From Lachnospiraceae bacterium (GTDB taxonomy: Bacteria; Bacillota; Clostridia; Lachnospirales; Lachnospiraceae), in assembly GCA_017536965.1 (NCBI GenBank), contig JAFWCK010000059.1, positions 1 through 54,300 on the forward strand: DNA of 54,300 nt, read 5' to 3'. The notes beneath the pieces are model-generated. The model was not told the origin of the DNA. It did not search any database and worked only from the letters and a program-made list of their open reading frames with translations. The position numbers were made by a program, and so were the translations under genes. Numbering within the stretch: the first letter of the stretch is position 1; each line of letters begins with the position of its first letter. Shown one piece after another: positions 16,372-24,301 of this stretch.

Positions 16372-17367
16372 ATGTTAACAATAAAACAGAACTTTATTGA
16401 AACTGTAAAAGGCGGAAATCCGGACCGTTTCGTGAAGCAGTATGAGTATCAGGCATGGCTGGATGATCCGCTGTTCCCGATTTACTTTGGTATCCCGACA
16501 CGCGGAACCGAATGGACAAACGGCTGGGGCGTAAAACAGAAATTCCCGGAGGGAGTTCCTGGAGCATTCCCGCTGTGTGAAGGCGATGACAAGGTCTGCC
16601 CGGATGTCACCAATTGGAGAGAGACTGTGCATGCACCGAACATGGACCTTGGTCCGGAAGCATGGGCTGACTGCATCAAAGGTTTTGAGGCAATCGATAA
16701 GAATGAGTACTTCCCGACAGCAAAGGTGTTCTGCGGTATGTTTGAGAAATGCCACTATCTGATGGGCATGGAAGATACCATGATCAACTTCTACGAGGAG
16801 CCGGAAGCTATGCACGAGCTGATCGACTACATGGCTGACTGGGAGTGCACCATCGCCGACGAGCATTTCAAATATGTGAAGCCGGAGATCCTGTTCCATC
16901 ACGATGACTGGGGCAGCCAGAGAAGCCTCTTTATTTCCAAGGAAATGTTTGACGAGTTCTTCCTGCCGGCATACAAGAAGATTTATGGCCACTGGAAAGA
17001 TCTGGGCATCAAGTACATCGTACATCACTCTGATTCTTATGCAGCTGATCTGGTGCCGGAGATGATCGAGATGGGCATCGACGTATGGCAGGGTGCTGTT
17101 TTTGAGAACAATATTCCGAAACTGGTTGCTGAGTATAAGGGCGCCATCACCATCCAGGGCGGTCTGGACAATGGTAAATATGATATGCCGGATTGGACGG
17201 ACGAGAAAGTTCGTGCCGGCCTGAAGGCTCATATCGAGGCATGCGGTCCTAAGTTCATCATCCCGGCTCTGACCATGGGCGGCCCGGAGACTACTTATGA
17301 AGGACTGTACGAGAGAGTATCCGAGATCATCGCTGAGTTTGATCCGATCTACTTCCCACAGAACTAA
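16372..17367 (+). CDS. Uroporphyrinogen-decarboxylase-family protein, probable corrinoid-linked methyltransferase
   Basis: 331 aa in the URO-D superfamily, which includes MtaA/MtbA-type and O-demethylase methyltransferases. Family features include KVFCGMFEKCHYLMGMED, FHHDDWGSQ, then YIVHHSDSYAADLVPEMIE (about residues 217-235) and AITIQGGLDNG. In MtaA-type enzymes the zinc site is H-x-C-G; here the equivalent reads HHSDS, with no Cys, so metal binding must differ. The AAGGAGG ribosome-binding site is strong. It lies between a LivKGFHM importer and a LysR gene. A methyl-donor demethylase role is inferred from family and context; no corrinoid protein gene is adjacent. Confidence 0.8.
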   Translation: MLTIKQNFIETVKGGNPDRFVKQYEYQAWLDDPLFPIYFGIPTRGTEWTNGWGVKQKFPEGVPGAFPLCEGDDKVCPDVTNWRETVHAPNMDLGPEAWADCIKGFEAIDKNEYFPTAKVFCGMFEKCHYLMGMEDTMINFYEEPEAMHELIDYMADWECTIADEHFKYVKPEILFHHDDWGSQRSLFISKEMFDEFFLPAYKKIYGHWKDLGIKYIVHHSDSYAADLVPEMIEMGIDVWQGAVFENNIPKLVAEYKGAITIQGGLDNGKYDMPDWTDEKVRAGLKAHIEACGPKFIIPALTMGGPETTYEGLYERVSEIIAEFDPIYFPQN

Positions 17368-17430
17368 TGGAATGCAGGATAAATACCCATTTTCTTTTTC
17401 ATTGATTCCTTATCTTTCTGTATTAGCAAG

Positions 17431-17455
17431 GATGGCGGCATAAGCCGCCATTCTT
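17431..17455 (+). terminator. Terminator after the URO-D gene
   Basis: ATGGCGGC-ATAA-GCCGCCAT followed by TCTTCTTGT. Good stem, interrupted T-run. Confidence 0.75.
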
Positions 17456-17553
17456 CTTGTCTGGAGTTATAAGTTGTGGGATGTGTTTAACTTCTCGTTT
17501 GTCTTGAGCGATATGGCTTGCTGTTCCTGTTATTCTGCGTCATAAGGCGGCAG

Positions 17554-17619
17554 CGTTTGACACTGGGCGGTGGCATCCGCGTGCCATCGTTTGACACTTT
17601 TGGGGGCTCCCGATATAAT
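17554..17619 (+). promoter_or_regulatory. Consensus promoter of the LysR gene with a duplicated TTGACA block
   Basis: TTGACA (17591-17596), 17 bp, TATAAT (17614-17619): a near-perfect sigma-A promoter. A second CGTTTGACACT occurs 34 bp upstream (17554). Between them TGGCA/TGCCA form an inverted repeat (17571-17586), which could be the autoregulatory LysR site. Confidence 0.75.
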
Positions 17620-17674
17620 GATGGCGGATTGTATAGTTGATGTTTGATTGGCATTGATCGTGGGGTAGGAGTCA

Positions 17675-18604
17675 ATGTTTAATCTCGATGCTATCAATAT
17701 CAATATCACGCAGATGCGTATTTTCATTGCGGTCGTTGAGGCTAACTCATTTACGCGTGCATCCAGACTTCTCAACATGACACAATCCGCTGTGAGCAAG
17801 AACATCGCTTCACTGGAGGACTATCTGGGATTCCAGCTTTTTATCCGTGACAAAAAACGCCTGATATTAACGGAGACCGGCCGCTATCTGTATATGGAGT
17901 GGCTGGATGTTCTTTCGCATATTGACCAGTCGATCGACATCGCAAAGTCGCTGCAGGGCGGCTACGCACAGGAGCTTCGCGTGGGAATTCTGAGCACGCA
18001 TAAGCCGGGGGCGTATCTATATCCGATCCTGCAGATCTATAAGATCATCAACCCGAATATCACAGTGCATGTGGAGGACTGTCCGTCGGAGGACGTGCGC
18101 TCGCGCATGATCAACGGCGAGTTCGATATTGCTTTCAATGTTCTGTATGACATGGAGGAGCTGGGAAATCAGCACTTTATGTCTAAGGTCATCCGGCGAT
18201 GCCCGCTGGCGGTCGGCATGCTGAAAACGTGCCCGCTGGCCAAGAAGGATGTAGTGACGCTGGAGGATCTGATCCCATATAACTTCGTCAGCATTTCCGC
18301 GCGGTTTACGCCGGCGTACTATAACATGCTGAAGAGCCTTTGCACGCGTGCGGGCTTTCAGCCGAACATCACCACCTATACGAACAACGCCAGTTCGCAG
18401 CTTCTGAATCTGCGGACGGACCATGATCTGTTTGTGGCTGATCGTTTCTATACATCGTACGGGGATCCGTTTTTTGAATGGCGCGAGATCAAAGACACCC
18501 ACAGCGGCGTGACAGCCTCCTGGAGTGCAGCCAATACCAAAAAGGGTCTGCTGGATTTCCTGGATGCCATTGATGAGTTTACCTCGGTGTCGGAGCTGTT
18601 TTGA
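17675..18604 (+). CDS. LysR-family transcriptional regulator
   Basis: 309 aa. The N-terminal winged helix-turn-helix reads MRIFIAVVEANSFTRASRLL, then MTQSAVSKNIASLEDYLG (about residues 15-53). The effector-binding domain starts near residue 95. GTAGGAG precedes the ATG. It lies directly downstream of the URO-D gene in the same direction and is the likely regulator of the transporter/URO-D module. The promoter is close to consensus. The stop codon lies in the first unit of a 29-bp tandem repeat. Confidence 0.93.
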   Translation: MFNLDAININITQMRIFIAVVEANSFTRASRLLNMTQSAVSKNIASLEDYLGFQLFIRDKKRLILTETGRYLYMEWLDVLSHIDQSIDIAKSLQGGYAQELRVGILSTHKPGAYLYPILQIYKIINPNITVHVEDCPSEDVRSRMINGEFDIAFNVLYDMEELGNQHFMSKVIRRCPLAVGMLKTCPLAKKDVVTLEDLIPYNFVSISARFTPAYYNMLKSLCTRAGFQPNITTYTNNASSQLLNLRTDHDLFVADRFYTSYGDPFFEWREIKDTHSGVTASWSAANTKKGLLDFLDAIDEFTSVSELF

Positions 18605-18711
18605 GGTTGGGAAGTTTTGATTGTTTGTTTTGAGGTTGGGAAGTTTTGATTGTTTGTTTTGAGGTTGGGAAGTTTTGATTGTTTGTTTTGAGGTTGGGAA
18701 GTTTTGACTGG
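18599..18711 (+). repeat. 29-bp tandem repeat, ~3.9 copies, including the LysR stop codon
   Basis: Unit TTTTGAGGTTGGGAAGTTTT plus GATTGTTTG at 18599, 18628, 18657 and 18686 (last one partial). The first TTTTGA holds the TGA of the LysR gene. The units are essentially identical, hence recent. Confidence 0.95.
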
Positions 18712-18715
18712 ATGA

Positions 18716-18741
18716 CCAAGCCGGCGTGTGCCGGCTTTTTT
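18716..18741 (+). terminator. Terminator of the LysR gene
   Basis: AGCCGGC-GTGT-GCCGGCT followed by TTTTT. It lies behind the 29-bp repeats. Confidence 0.85.
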
Positions 18742-18810
18742 GCAGGAGTATGCTTGCCCGGTTTTGGGATTATGTTTGTCTGTTTTTGGGATTATGTTTG
18801 TCTGTTTTTG

Positions 18811-19075
18811 GGATTACTCCTATATGATCAAAAAGTTTATTTGGGAGTAATTTTCATCGCGAAAATTACTCCCTTTTTGTGCTTTTGAGTTCTATTACTC
18901 CTATATGAAAACTTTTTCCATTTAGGAGTAATTTTTTTGCACCAAAATGGCCTGAAAATGGCCGTTTTACTCCTATAGAGATGTTTTCGAAAAAAAGGAG
19001 TAATTTTGAACGTAAAAATTACTCCCTTTTTGACAAAAATGTTTCAAGTTAATAATTTGTTAATAATAGGGGCTA
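18811..19075. repeat. ~265-bp direct repeat, copy 2 (GGGAGTAATTTT palindrome cluster)
   Basis: Same orientation and order of blocks as 10645-10909, with scattered substitutions only, such as CATTTAGGAG for CAATTTAGGAG. The three GGGAGTAATTTT/AAAATTACTCCC hairpins are conserved. Together the copies bracket the liv/URO-D/LysR module. Confidence 0.85.
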
Positions 19076-19091
19076 CCAAAGGCCGTTTTTA

Positions 19092-19120
19092 TTACATAAA
19101 GCTCACTGATATGCTATGAT
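19092..19120 (+). promoter_or_regulatory. Promoter of the ybaK-type gene
   Basis: TTACAT, 17 bp, TATGAT (19115-19120). Transcription would start near 19127, at the first unit of the 23-bp repeat array. Confidence 0.5.
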
Positions 19121-19124
19121 GCAC

Positions 19125-19262
19125 GTATAACGTGTACATGACACATGTATGAACGTGTATATATCACATATATGAACGTGTATATATCACATACATGAAC
19201 GTGCATATGACAGATAAATGAACGTGTGCATGATACATAAATGAACGTGCACATGACAGAGA
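19125..19262 (+). repeat. 23-bp tandem repeat, six units, in the ybaK leader
   Basis: The core AACGTG occurs at 19129, 19152, 19175, 19198, 19221 and 19244, an exact 23-bp step. The consensus is close to TATGAACGTGTATATATCACATA. Five units contain ATGAACGTG, but the 23-bp step shifts frame each time, so it is not coding. Confidence 0.9.
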
Positions 19263-19270
19263 GGTTGAAA

Positions 19271-19732
19271 ATGAAAACTAATGTGATGCGGCTTCTGGAT
19301 GCAAAGAAGATTCCGTATGTCGGGCATGAATATGAGCAGGATCCTTCCATGACGGGGGCGGAGATCGCATCCATCCTGGGGGAGGAGGCGAGCTGCGTGT
19401 TTAAGACGCTGGTGACGGTCGGCGCCTCCAAGCAGCACTATGTATTTGTCATCCCGGTGGAAGCAGAGCTGGATTTAAAGAAGGCCGCGAAAGCAGCCGG
19501 CGAGAAGGCCATCAGCATGATCAAGCAGAAGGAACTGTTGCCGCTGACCGGCTACGTGCATGGCGGCTGCTCGCCGATTGGGATGAAGAAAGCCTTTCCG
19601 ACATTCCTGCATGAAAGTGCAGAGGGGTTGGAGCATATTTATGTCAGTGCCGGGCGGCTGGGACATCAGATTGAAATTGCGCCGGCGGATCTGATCAAGA
19701 TGGTTGGATGTCAGCTGGCGGAGTTGGTTTGA
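19271..19732 (+). CDS. ybaK: Cys-tRNA(Pro)/Cys-tRNA(Cys) deacylase, YbaK/EbsC family
   Basis: 153 aa, starting at the ATG behind AGAGAGG (MKTNVMRLLD). It has the YbaK/ProX editing domain: FKTLVTVG, HYVFVIPVEAELDLKKAAKA, then GYVHGGCSPIGMKKAFPTFL with the conserved GGxSPxG motif at about residues 98-104. It hydrolyses mischarged Cys-tRNA(Pro) in the cytoplasm. It has its own promoter and a leader made almost entirely of 23-bp repeats. Longer starts within the repeats are unlikely. Confidence 0.92.
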   Translation: MKTNVMRLLDAKKIPYVGHEYEQDPSMTGAEIASILGEEASCVFKTLVTVGASKQHYVFVIPVEAELDLKKAAKAAGEKAISMIKQKELLPLTGYVHGGCSPIGMKKAFPTFLHESAEGLEHIYVSAGRLGHQIEIAPADLIKMVGCQLAELV

Positions 19733-19818
19733 TGGATGAAACGTCCGTACAGGAAGGAAGTTTGGCAAGCGACAGGACAGATAGACGGAAGTGAATTGCT
19801 TAAGAGAAGGAGACACAC

Positions 19819-20961
19819 ATGAATTACAGACAGTTAGGGAAAACAGGATTGATGGTCAGTGAGGTCGGCTTTGGCGGCGAGTGGCTGGAGCGTCACGAGG
19901 AAGCAGAGTCGGTGGCGCTGATCCACTACGCGGGCAAGCAGGGCATCAACATCATCGACTGCTGGATGGCAGACCCGAAGTCGCGCGATATCATCGGCAA
20001 GGCCATTGTGACGGAGCGAGAGAAATGGATCGTGCAGGGGCATATTGGATCGACCTGGCAGGATGGGCAGTATGTGCGCTCGCGTGATATGAAGTTTGTG
20101 AAGCCGGCGTTCGAAGATCTGCTCGCGCGGCTGCAGACCGACTATATCGACCTGGGCATGATCCACTATATAGATGAGCTGGCTGAGTGGGAGCGCATTC
20201 AGCAGAGCGAGTATTTGGACTATGTGTTTGAGTTGAAGAAGGCCGGCGTCATCCGGCACATCGGGTTGAGTACGCACAACCCGCGTATCGCCAAGCTGGC
20301 GGTGGAATCGGGCTTTGTGGAGATGATTCTGTTCAGCATCAATCCGGCATTTGATATGAAACCGGCCAGCGAAGACATCGACACCTTATTCGGCGATTAC
20401 GAGGCTGGGCTTGCAGGTATTGATGAGGAACGTGCAGCTTTGTATCGGCAGTGCGAGGAGGCTGGCGTTGGGATTACAGTTATGAAAGGTTTTGGCGGCG
20501 GGCGTTTGTTTGATGCGGAACTTTCTCCATTTAAGACGACGTTTACGCCGGTGCAGTGCATCCACTATGCGCTGACGCGGCCGGGCGCTTGTTCCATCCT
20601 CTGCGGATACGATACGACCGAGCAGGTCGATGCGGCCGTGGCTTACGAGACGGCGACGGATGAGGAAAAGGATTATGCATCGGTGATTGCGAATGCGCCG
20701 CTGCATGCTTATCACGGGCAGTGTACGTATTGCGGGCATTGCAAGCCGTGCCCGTCGGATATTGATATCGCGATGGTGAATAAGTTTTACGATCTGGCCG
20801 CCGTGCAGGACAAGGTGCCGGAGAGCGTGCGCGAGCATTATCTGTCGCTGGCGCATACGGCATCGGAATGTGTTGCCTGCGGCGGATGCGAGGAGCGATG
20901 CCCGTTCGGCGTGAAGGTGACAGAGCGCATGGAGAAAGCTGCAGCGTTGTTTGGAAAGTAA
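19819..20961 (+). CDS. Aldo/keto reductase with C-terminal 2x[4Fe-4S] domain
   Basis: 380 aa. Residues 1-270 are an aldo/keto reductase barrel (NYRQLGKTGLMVSEVGFGGEW, IIDCWMADPKSRD, YIDLGMIHYID, IRHIGLSTHNP). The C-terminus carries two ferredoxin-type clusters: CTYCGHCKPCP (about 304-314) and CVACGGCEERCP (about 353-364). This is the anaerobe-specific family often annotated as ferredoxin-linked oxidoreductase (COG1453). The AKR catalytic tetrad is only partly preserved. GAAGGAG precedes the start. The substrate is unknown. Confidence 0.9.
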   Translation: MNYRQLGKTGLMVSEVGFGGEWLERHEEAESVALIHYAGKQGINIIDCWMADPKSRDIIGKAIVTEREKWIVQGHIGSTWQDGQYVRSRDMKFVKPAFEDLLARLQTDYIDLGMIHYIDELAEWERIQQSEYLDYVFELKKAGVIRHIGLSTHNPRIAKLAVESGFVEMILFSINPAFDMKPASEDIDTLFGDYEAGLAGIDEERAALYRQCEEAGVGITVMKGFGGGRLFDAELSPFKTTFTPVQCIHYALTRPGACSILCGYDTTEQVDAAVAYETATDEEKDYASVIANAPLHAYHGQCTYCGHCKPCPSDIDIAMVNKFYDLAAVQDKVPESVREHYLSLAHTASECVACGGCEERCPFGVKVTERMEKAAALFGK

Positions 20962-20970
20962 GAAAAAGAA

Positions 20971-20998
20971 AGCCACCGCACAAGGCGATGGCTTTTTT
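20971..20998. terminator. Bidirectional terminator
   Basis: AGCCACCGC/GCGATGGCT stem with TTTTTT on the plus strand and an A-rich run on the other side. It serves the convergent gene pair. Confidence 0.8.
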
Positions 20999-21286
20999 CT
21001 ATTCAGAAAAGTTATGTCCGCAGTCATGGCAGTAGTAGGTGCGGCGGCGGTTGGAGAACCAACGGCGGCAGATCCATTTGTGGCCCTTGCCAAAGATGGC
21101 ATGCAGGATGGCTGCCCACCAATCATAGATGACAAAGAGGATCATGCCGATGATATATTTGAATAACCGCCAGGCGAGGTAAAACACGCCGAACACGACT
21201 GTCATAAAACAGCCGTGGCCGTAGCGCTGGCTGGTCAGCTGCACGTGATCACTTCCACATTTCGGACATCTTGGATTTAATCCCAT
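20999..21286 (-). CDS. Small membrane protein with split zinc ribbon
   Basis: 95 aa: CPKCGSDHV at residues 7-15, one or two membrane helices (about 30-63), and a second pair CHDCGH at about 87-92. The two CxxC knuckles could form a zinc ribbon on one membrane face. It is similar in layout to many unnamed zinc-ribbon proteins in Lachnospiraceae. GGAAA precedes the ATG. Function unknown. Confidence 0.75.
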   Translation of the reverse strand: MGLNPRCPKCGSDHVQLTSQRYGHGCFMTVVFGVFYLAWRLFKYIIGMILFVIYDWWAAILHAIFGKGHKWICRRWFSNRRRTYYCHDCGHNFSE

Positions 21287-21311
21287 GTTGGTTTCCTTTC
21301 GTATAAAAAAG

Positions 21312-21400
21312 TTGGTGTCGTTTTCTCAAATCAATTAAAAAATTGAGTGTCATTTTCTCAAATCAATTAAAATTGAGTATCATTTTCTCGAATCAATATA
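21312..21400. repeat. 30-31-bp tandem repeat, three units
   Basis: Units TTGGTGTCGTTTTCTCAAAT (21312), TTGAGTGTCATTTTCTCAAA (21343) and TTGAGTATCATTTTCTCGAA (21373), each continuing into TCAATT or TCAATA. CTCAAATCAATT/AATTGAG can pair across units. Confidence 0.85.
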
Positions 21401-21551
21401 GCAAAAATCAGTTGCGGATACAAGAGCAGGGCGATGGCGCAAACAGGCGCAGCGCAGGATGCATGCGGAGCATTTGCGGGATGTTGCATCGCCGGCAGTT
21501 ATACAAAAGAAAAGAATGAAAATATTGCCCGCGGCTGATATAATTGAACAA

Positions 21552-22304
21552 ATGAAAAATCTAAAAAGAAAAAGCAGAGGTCTGCTGGCGGGACTGATCA
21601 TTTTGATCATTGCGCTCGTTTTTGCCGGCCTTTATATATTGGTGAAGAATAAACTAATACACGTGAATGAACTTTGCATCTCCTCGAGAGATGTTGTTGG
21701 CGTGGATATTTCCTGGTATCAGGGCGATGTGAATATGGACCAGCTTTCAAAGCAGGGTGTTTCGTTTATTTACATCAAGGCCACGGAGGGAGCCGCGCAC
21801 ACGGACCGCCGGTTCCGGGAGAACTGGATCAAGGCCAGTCAGAGCAACCTTATGCGCGGGGCTTATCATTTCTTCTCGTTTGAAAGCAGCGGCGCGGAGC
21901 AGGCGAAGCACTTTATTGAAGTTGTCGGAGACTTGGAAGGCAATCTGATTCCGGTCGTTGATGTGGAGTATTACGAGAACATGAAGTTGGAGCCGCCTGC
22001 GAAGGAGGATCTGATCCGGGAGCTGCACGCATGCCTGAATACGCTGGAGGCGTATTACAATGTGAAGCCGATGATCTACTGCTCGCGCGCTGTGTATAAG
22101 GATTATCTGGCGGGAGAGATTGATGACTATCCAATGTGGGTGCGCAGCATCTATCTGCCTGCGGGCGTAGAAGGCTGGAAAGATTGGACCATGTGGCAGT
22201 ATTCGGACACCACGCAGCTGGACGGCTATTCCGGCGGCGAGAAATATATTGATATGAATGTGCTGAGCAAAGATGTGACGTTAGAGGATCTGACGGTACA
22301 TTAA
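21552..22304 (+). CDS. Membrane-anchored GH25 muramidase (lysozyme family)
   Basis: 250 aa from the ATG at 21552: basic start, membrane helix (about residues 10-30), then a glycoside hydrolase 25 domain. The domain has GVDISWYQGDVN, FIYIKATEGA, RGAYHFFSF, the catalytic-type VVDVEYYE, PMIYCSR and a final MWQYSD. It cleaves peptidoglycan glycan chains outside the membrane. A TGATATAAT element ends eight bases before the ATG and no ribosome-binding site is visible, so translation may be leaderless. In-frame upstream ATGs (21516, 21459) are alternatives. Confidence 0.88.
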   Translation: MKNLKRKSRGLLAGLIILIIALVFAGLYILVKNKLIHVNELCISSRDVVGVDISWYQGDVNMDQLSKQGVSFIYIKATEGAAHTDRRFRENWIKASQSNLMRGAYHFFSFESSGAEQAKHFIEVVGDLEGNLIPVVDVEYYENMKLEPPAKEDLIRELHACLNTLEAYYNVKPMIYCSRAVYKDYLAGEIDDYPMWVRSIYLPAGVEGWKDWTMWQYSDTTQLDGYSGGEKYIDMNVLSKDVTLEDLTVH

Positions 22305-22419
22305 TGTATTACAGCGCGGCGCGTATGACAGATAAGAGTTATTTGTAGGACGCATTTGTAGCGTCATATTGTATGACATACTTCTGTAATTTGTATGACA
22401 GATGCCGGAAAGGATAATT

Positions 22420-23016
22420 ATGGATTTTTTCGAACTCATGCAGAAAAGGACATCATCCCGCAAGTTTACGGGTGAGGCATTGACGGAAGAGGAGATCAAT
22501 CAAATATTAAAGGCGGGAGCACTGGCGCCGGTCGGCAGCAACCGTTACGGCAACGTGCATCTGACAGTGGTGACGGACAAGGCGCTGCTTAAGAAGCTGG
22601 CGGAGGCATCGCAGATCAGACGGTCGAACACCAAAGAAATGGCAGCCATCATCAACAACGTGAGCAACGCGGACGAGATCCTGGAGCAGGCCAACTCGTA
22701 CGATCCGTTCTACGATGCGGCAGCCGTGATCTTTGTCTCGCATCGCAAGCAGGATCTGGAACCGAACATCCAGTGGTGCGATGTGACATCGGTGACCATG
22801 GCGATGCATCTGGCCACAGTTGAGATGGGACTGGGGAGCTGCTATATGTGGTTTGCACTGGATTCCATGCGACGGATCCCGGAGCTGGATCATACAGATC
22901 TGCTGCAGCTGCCGGAAGATTTTGAGCCACTGTTAGGGCTGGCGGTCGGCCACATCGAAGAGCCGCTGAAGGAAAGAGATATTGATCCGATGCGGATCGG
23001 CAGGACGTTTTTGTAA
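22420..23016 (+). CDS. Nitroreductase-family FMN oxidoreductase
   Basis: 198 aa from the ATG behind GGAAAGGA (MDFFELMQKR). It shows the classical RTSSRKFTGEALTEEEINQIL opening in parts, ALAPVGSNRYG, and a C-terminal GLAVGHIEEPLKERD. Nitroreductase-fold enzymes use FMN and NAD(P)H to reduce nitro, quinone or enone compounds. The true substrate is unknown. It is a lone gene. The preceding 22305-22401 spacer has GTATGACAGAT repeated twice. Confidence 0.88.
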   Translation: MDFFELMQKRTSSRKFTGEALTEEEINQILKAGALAPVGSNRYGNVHLTVVTDKALLKKLAEASQIRRSNTKEMAAIINNVSNADEILEQANSYDPFYDAAAVIFVSHRKQDLEPNIQWCDVTSVTMAMHLATVEMGLGSCYMWFALDSMRRIPELDHTDLLQLPEDFEPLLGLAVGHIEEPLKERDIDPMRIGRTFL

Positions 23017-23081
23017 AATGTGAAATACTTCATTTGTAAAGCGAAGATTCTTGTGTAATACGTATATAGGGAGAGTTGAGG

Positions 23082-24182
23082 ATGGAAGAGTTCAGATTTA
23101 AAGAGGAACCAGTAATTAAGAGGGCCGAGAAGCCAGAAGAAGCTGTAGACGCTGTGGTTGAGGGAGCTGCTGTGGAGGCGGCTGAGGAAACGCCTGTGGA
23201 GACTGTTGTTGATGCGGCGTCTGCGGATGATGCTCCTGCGGAAGCGTCAGTCAAGCGTGTCCGCGTCCGCGAGGCGGTCACGGAATCCATGGATGATTAT
23301 ACAGACGAGATCGAAGCATCTCTCAAACGGATCTACGCCGGCGATGTCATGGAATGCACAGTCGTAGCGGTTGATGAGACGGCGGTCTCGGTTGACCTGG
23401 ATTATTACGCACCGGGCAAGATCCCGGTTGAGGATATGAGCGCTGACCCGCTGTTCAGCGTTTTCACAGATGTGCAGATCGGCGACCAATTCAAAGCTAT
23501 TGTTACCAGCGCAGATGATGGCGCCGGCAATATCGTCCTCTCCAAAAAAGAGGCGGATGCTGAGCTGTCCTGGGAGAAGCTGGAGCAGATGATGGAAGAT
23601 AACGCCGTCATCGAAGGCACCATCTCCGGCGTTACGAACTCCGGTGCGATCCTTTATGTGGAAGGCATCCGCGGATTCATCCCGGCATCCAAGCTGGACC
23701 TGAAATACGTGGAAGACACCAATCCGTATCTGAATAAAAAGATCCGTGTAAACATCACGGAAGTTGATAGAAACCGCAAGAAGCTGATCCTCTCTGCGAA
23801 GGAGATCCTGGTGGAGCAGGCAGCAGAGAAGCGGCTGGAAGACATCGGCAAGCTGTCGGTCGGCAGCGTGTTTGAAGGCACCGTAGAGAAGATCATGGAC
23901 TATGGTGCTTTTGTAAACATTGGCGGCGATCTGTCCGGTTTGCTTCATGTATCACAAATCAGCGAGAATCGTATTACACATCCGAAGGCTGTGCTGAAGC
24001 TTGGACAGAAAGTAAAGGTCAAGATCATCCGCATCGAGAACGGCAAGATCAGCCTGTCCATGAAGGCGGCGAAAGAAGCGGAAGAGGAAGCCCTGAACGA
24101 AGAGGCTACTGAGTATAAGAGTGAGTACGTGCCGAACAATCCGTTCGCCGCACTGCTGAAAGATATTAAGCTGGATAACTAA
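23082..24182 (+). CDS. S1 RNA-binding domain protein (ribosomal protein S1-like)
   Basis: 366 aa from the ATG behind AGGGAGAG. It has an acidic Ala/Glu/Val-rich N-terminus (about residues 1-70), then three S1 OB-fold repeats at roughly 83-155, 168-235 and 262-330. The last is the most canonical (GSVFEGTVEKIMDYGAFVNI, GLLHVSQIS, GQKVKVKIIRI, ISLSMK). This matches the short S1-like proteins of Clostridia that bind mRNA at the ribosome. It is not fused to IspH as in some clostridia. Confidence 0.9.
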   Translation: MEEFRFKEEPVIKRAEKPEEAVDAVVEGAAVEAAEETPVETVVDAASADDAPAEASVKRVRVREAVTESMDDYTDEIEASLKRIYAGDVMECTVVAVDETAVSVDLDYYAPGKIPVEDMSADPLFSVFTDVQIGDQFKAIVTSADDGAGNIVLSKKEADAELSWEKLEQMMEDNAVIEGTISGVTNSGAILYVEGIRGFIPASKLDLKYVEDTNPYLNKKIRVNITEVDRNRKKLILSAKEILVEQAAEKRLEDIGKLSVGSVFEGTVEKIMDYGAFVNIGGDLSGLLHVSQISENRITHPKAVLKLGQKVKVKIIRIENGKISLSMKAAKEAEEEALNEEATEYKSEYVPNNPFAALLKDIKLDN

Positions 24183-24241
24183 TGGGGTAAAGATGTTGCT
24201 GCACCTGGGTGCGTGGCGTGTGACGGATGTTGCGGCACCAG

Positions 24242-24270
24242 TTGAAGCCTTAAACCGTTGGTGTTATAAT
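24242..24270 (+). promoter_or_regulatory. Promoter of trkA (extended -10)
   Basis: TTGAAG (24242-24247), 17 bp, TATAAT (24265-24270), preceded by TGT, giving the extended TGnTATAAT form. The start would be about 25 bases before the ATG. Confidence 0.75.
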
Positions 24271-24301
24271 ATTTCGGAATTTTTGTTGAAGGAGGCTTGG
24301 C

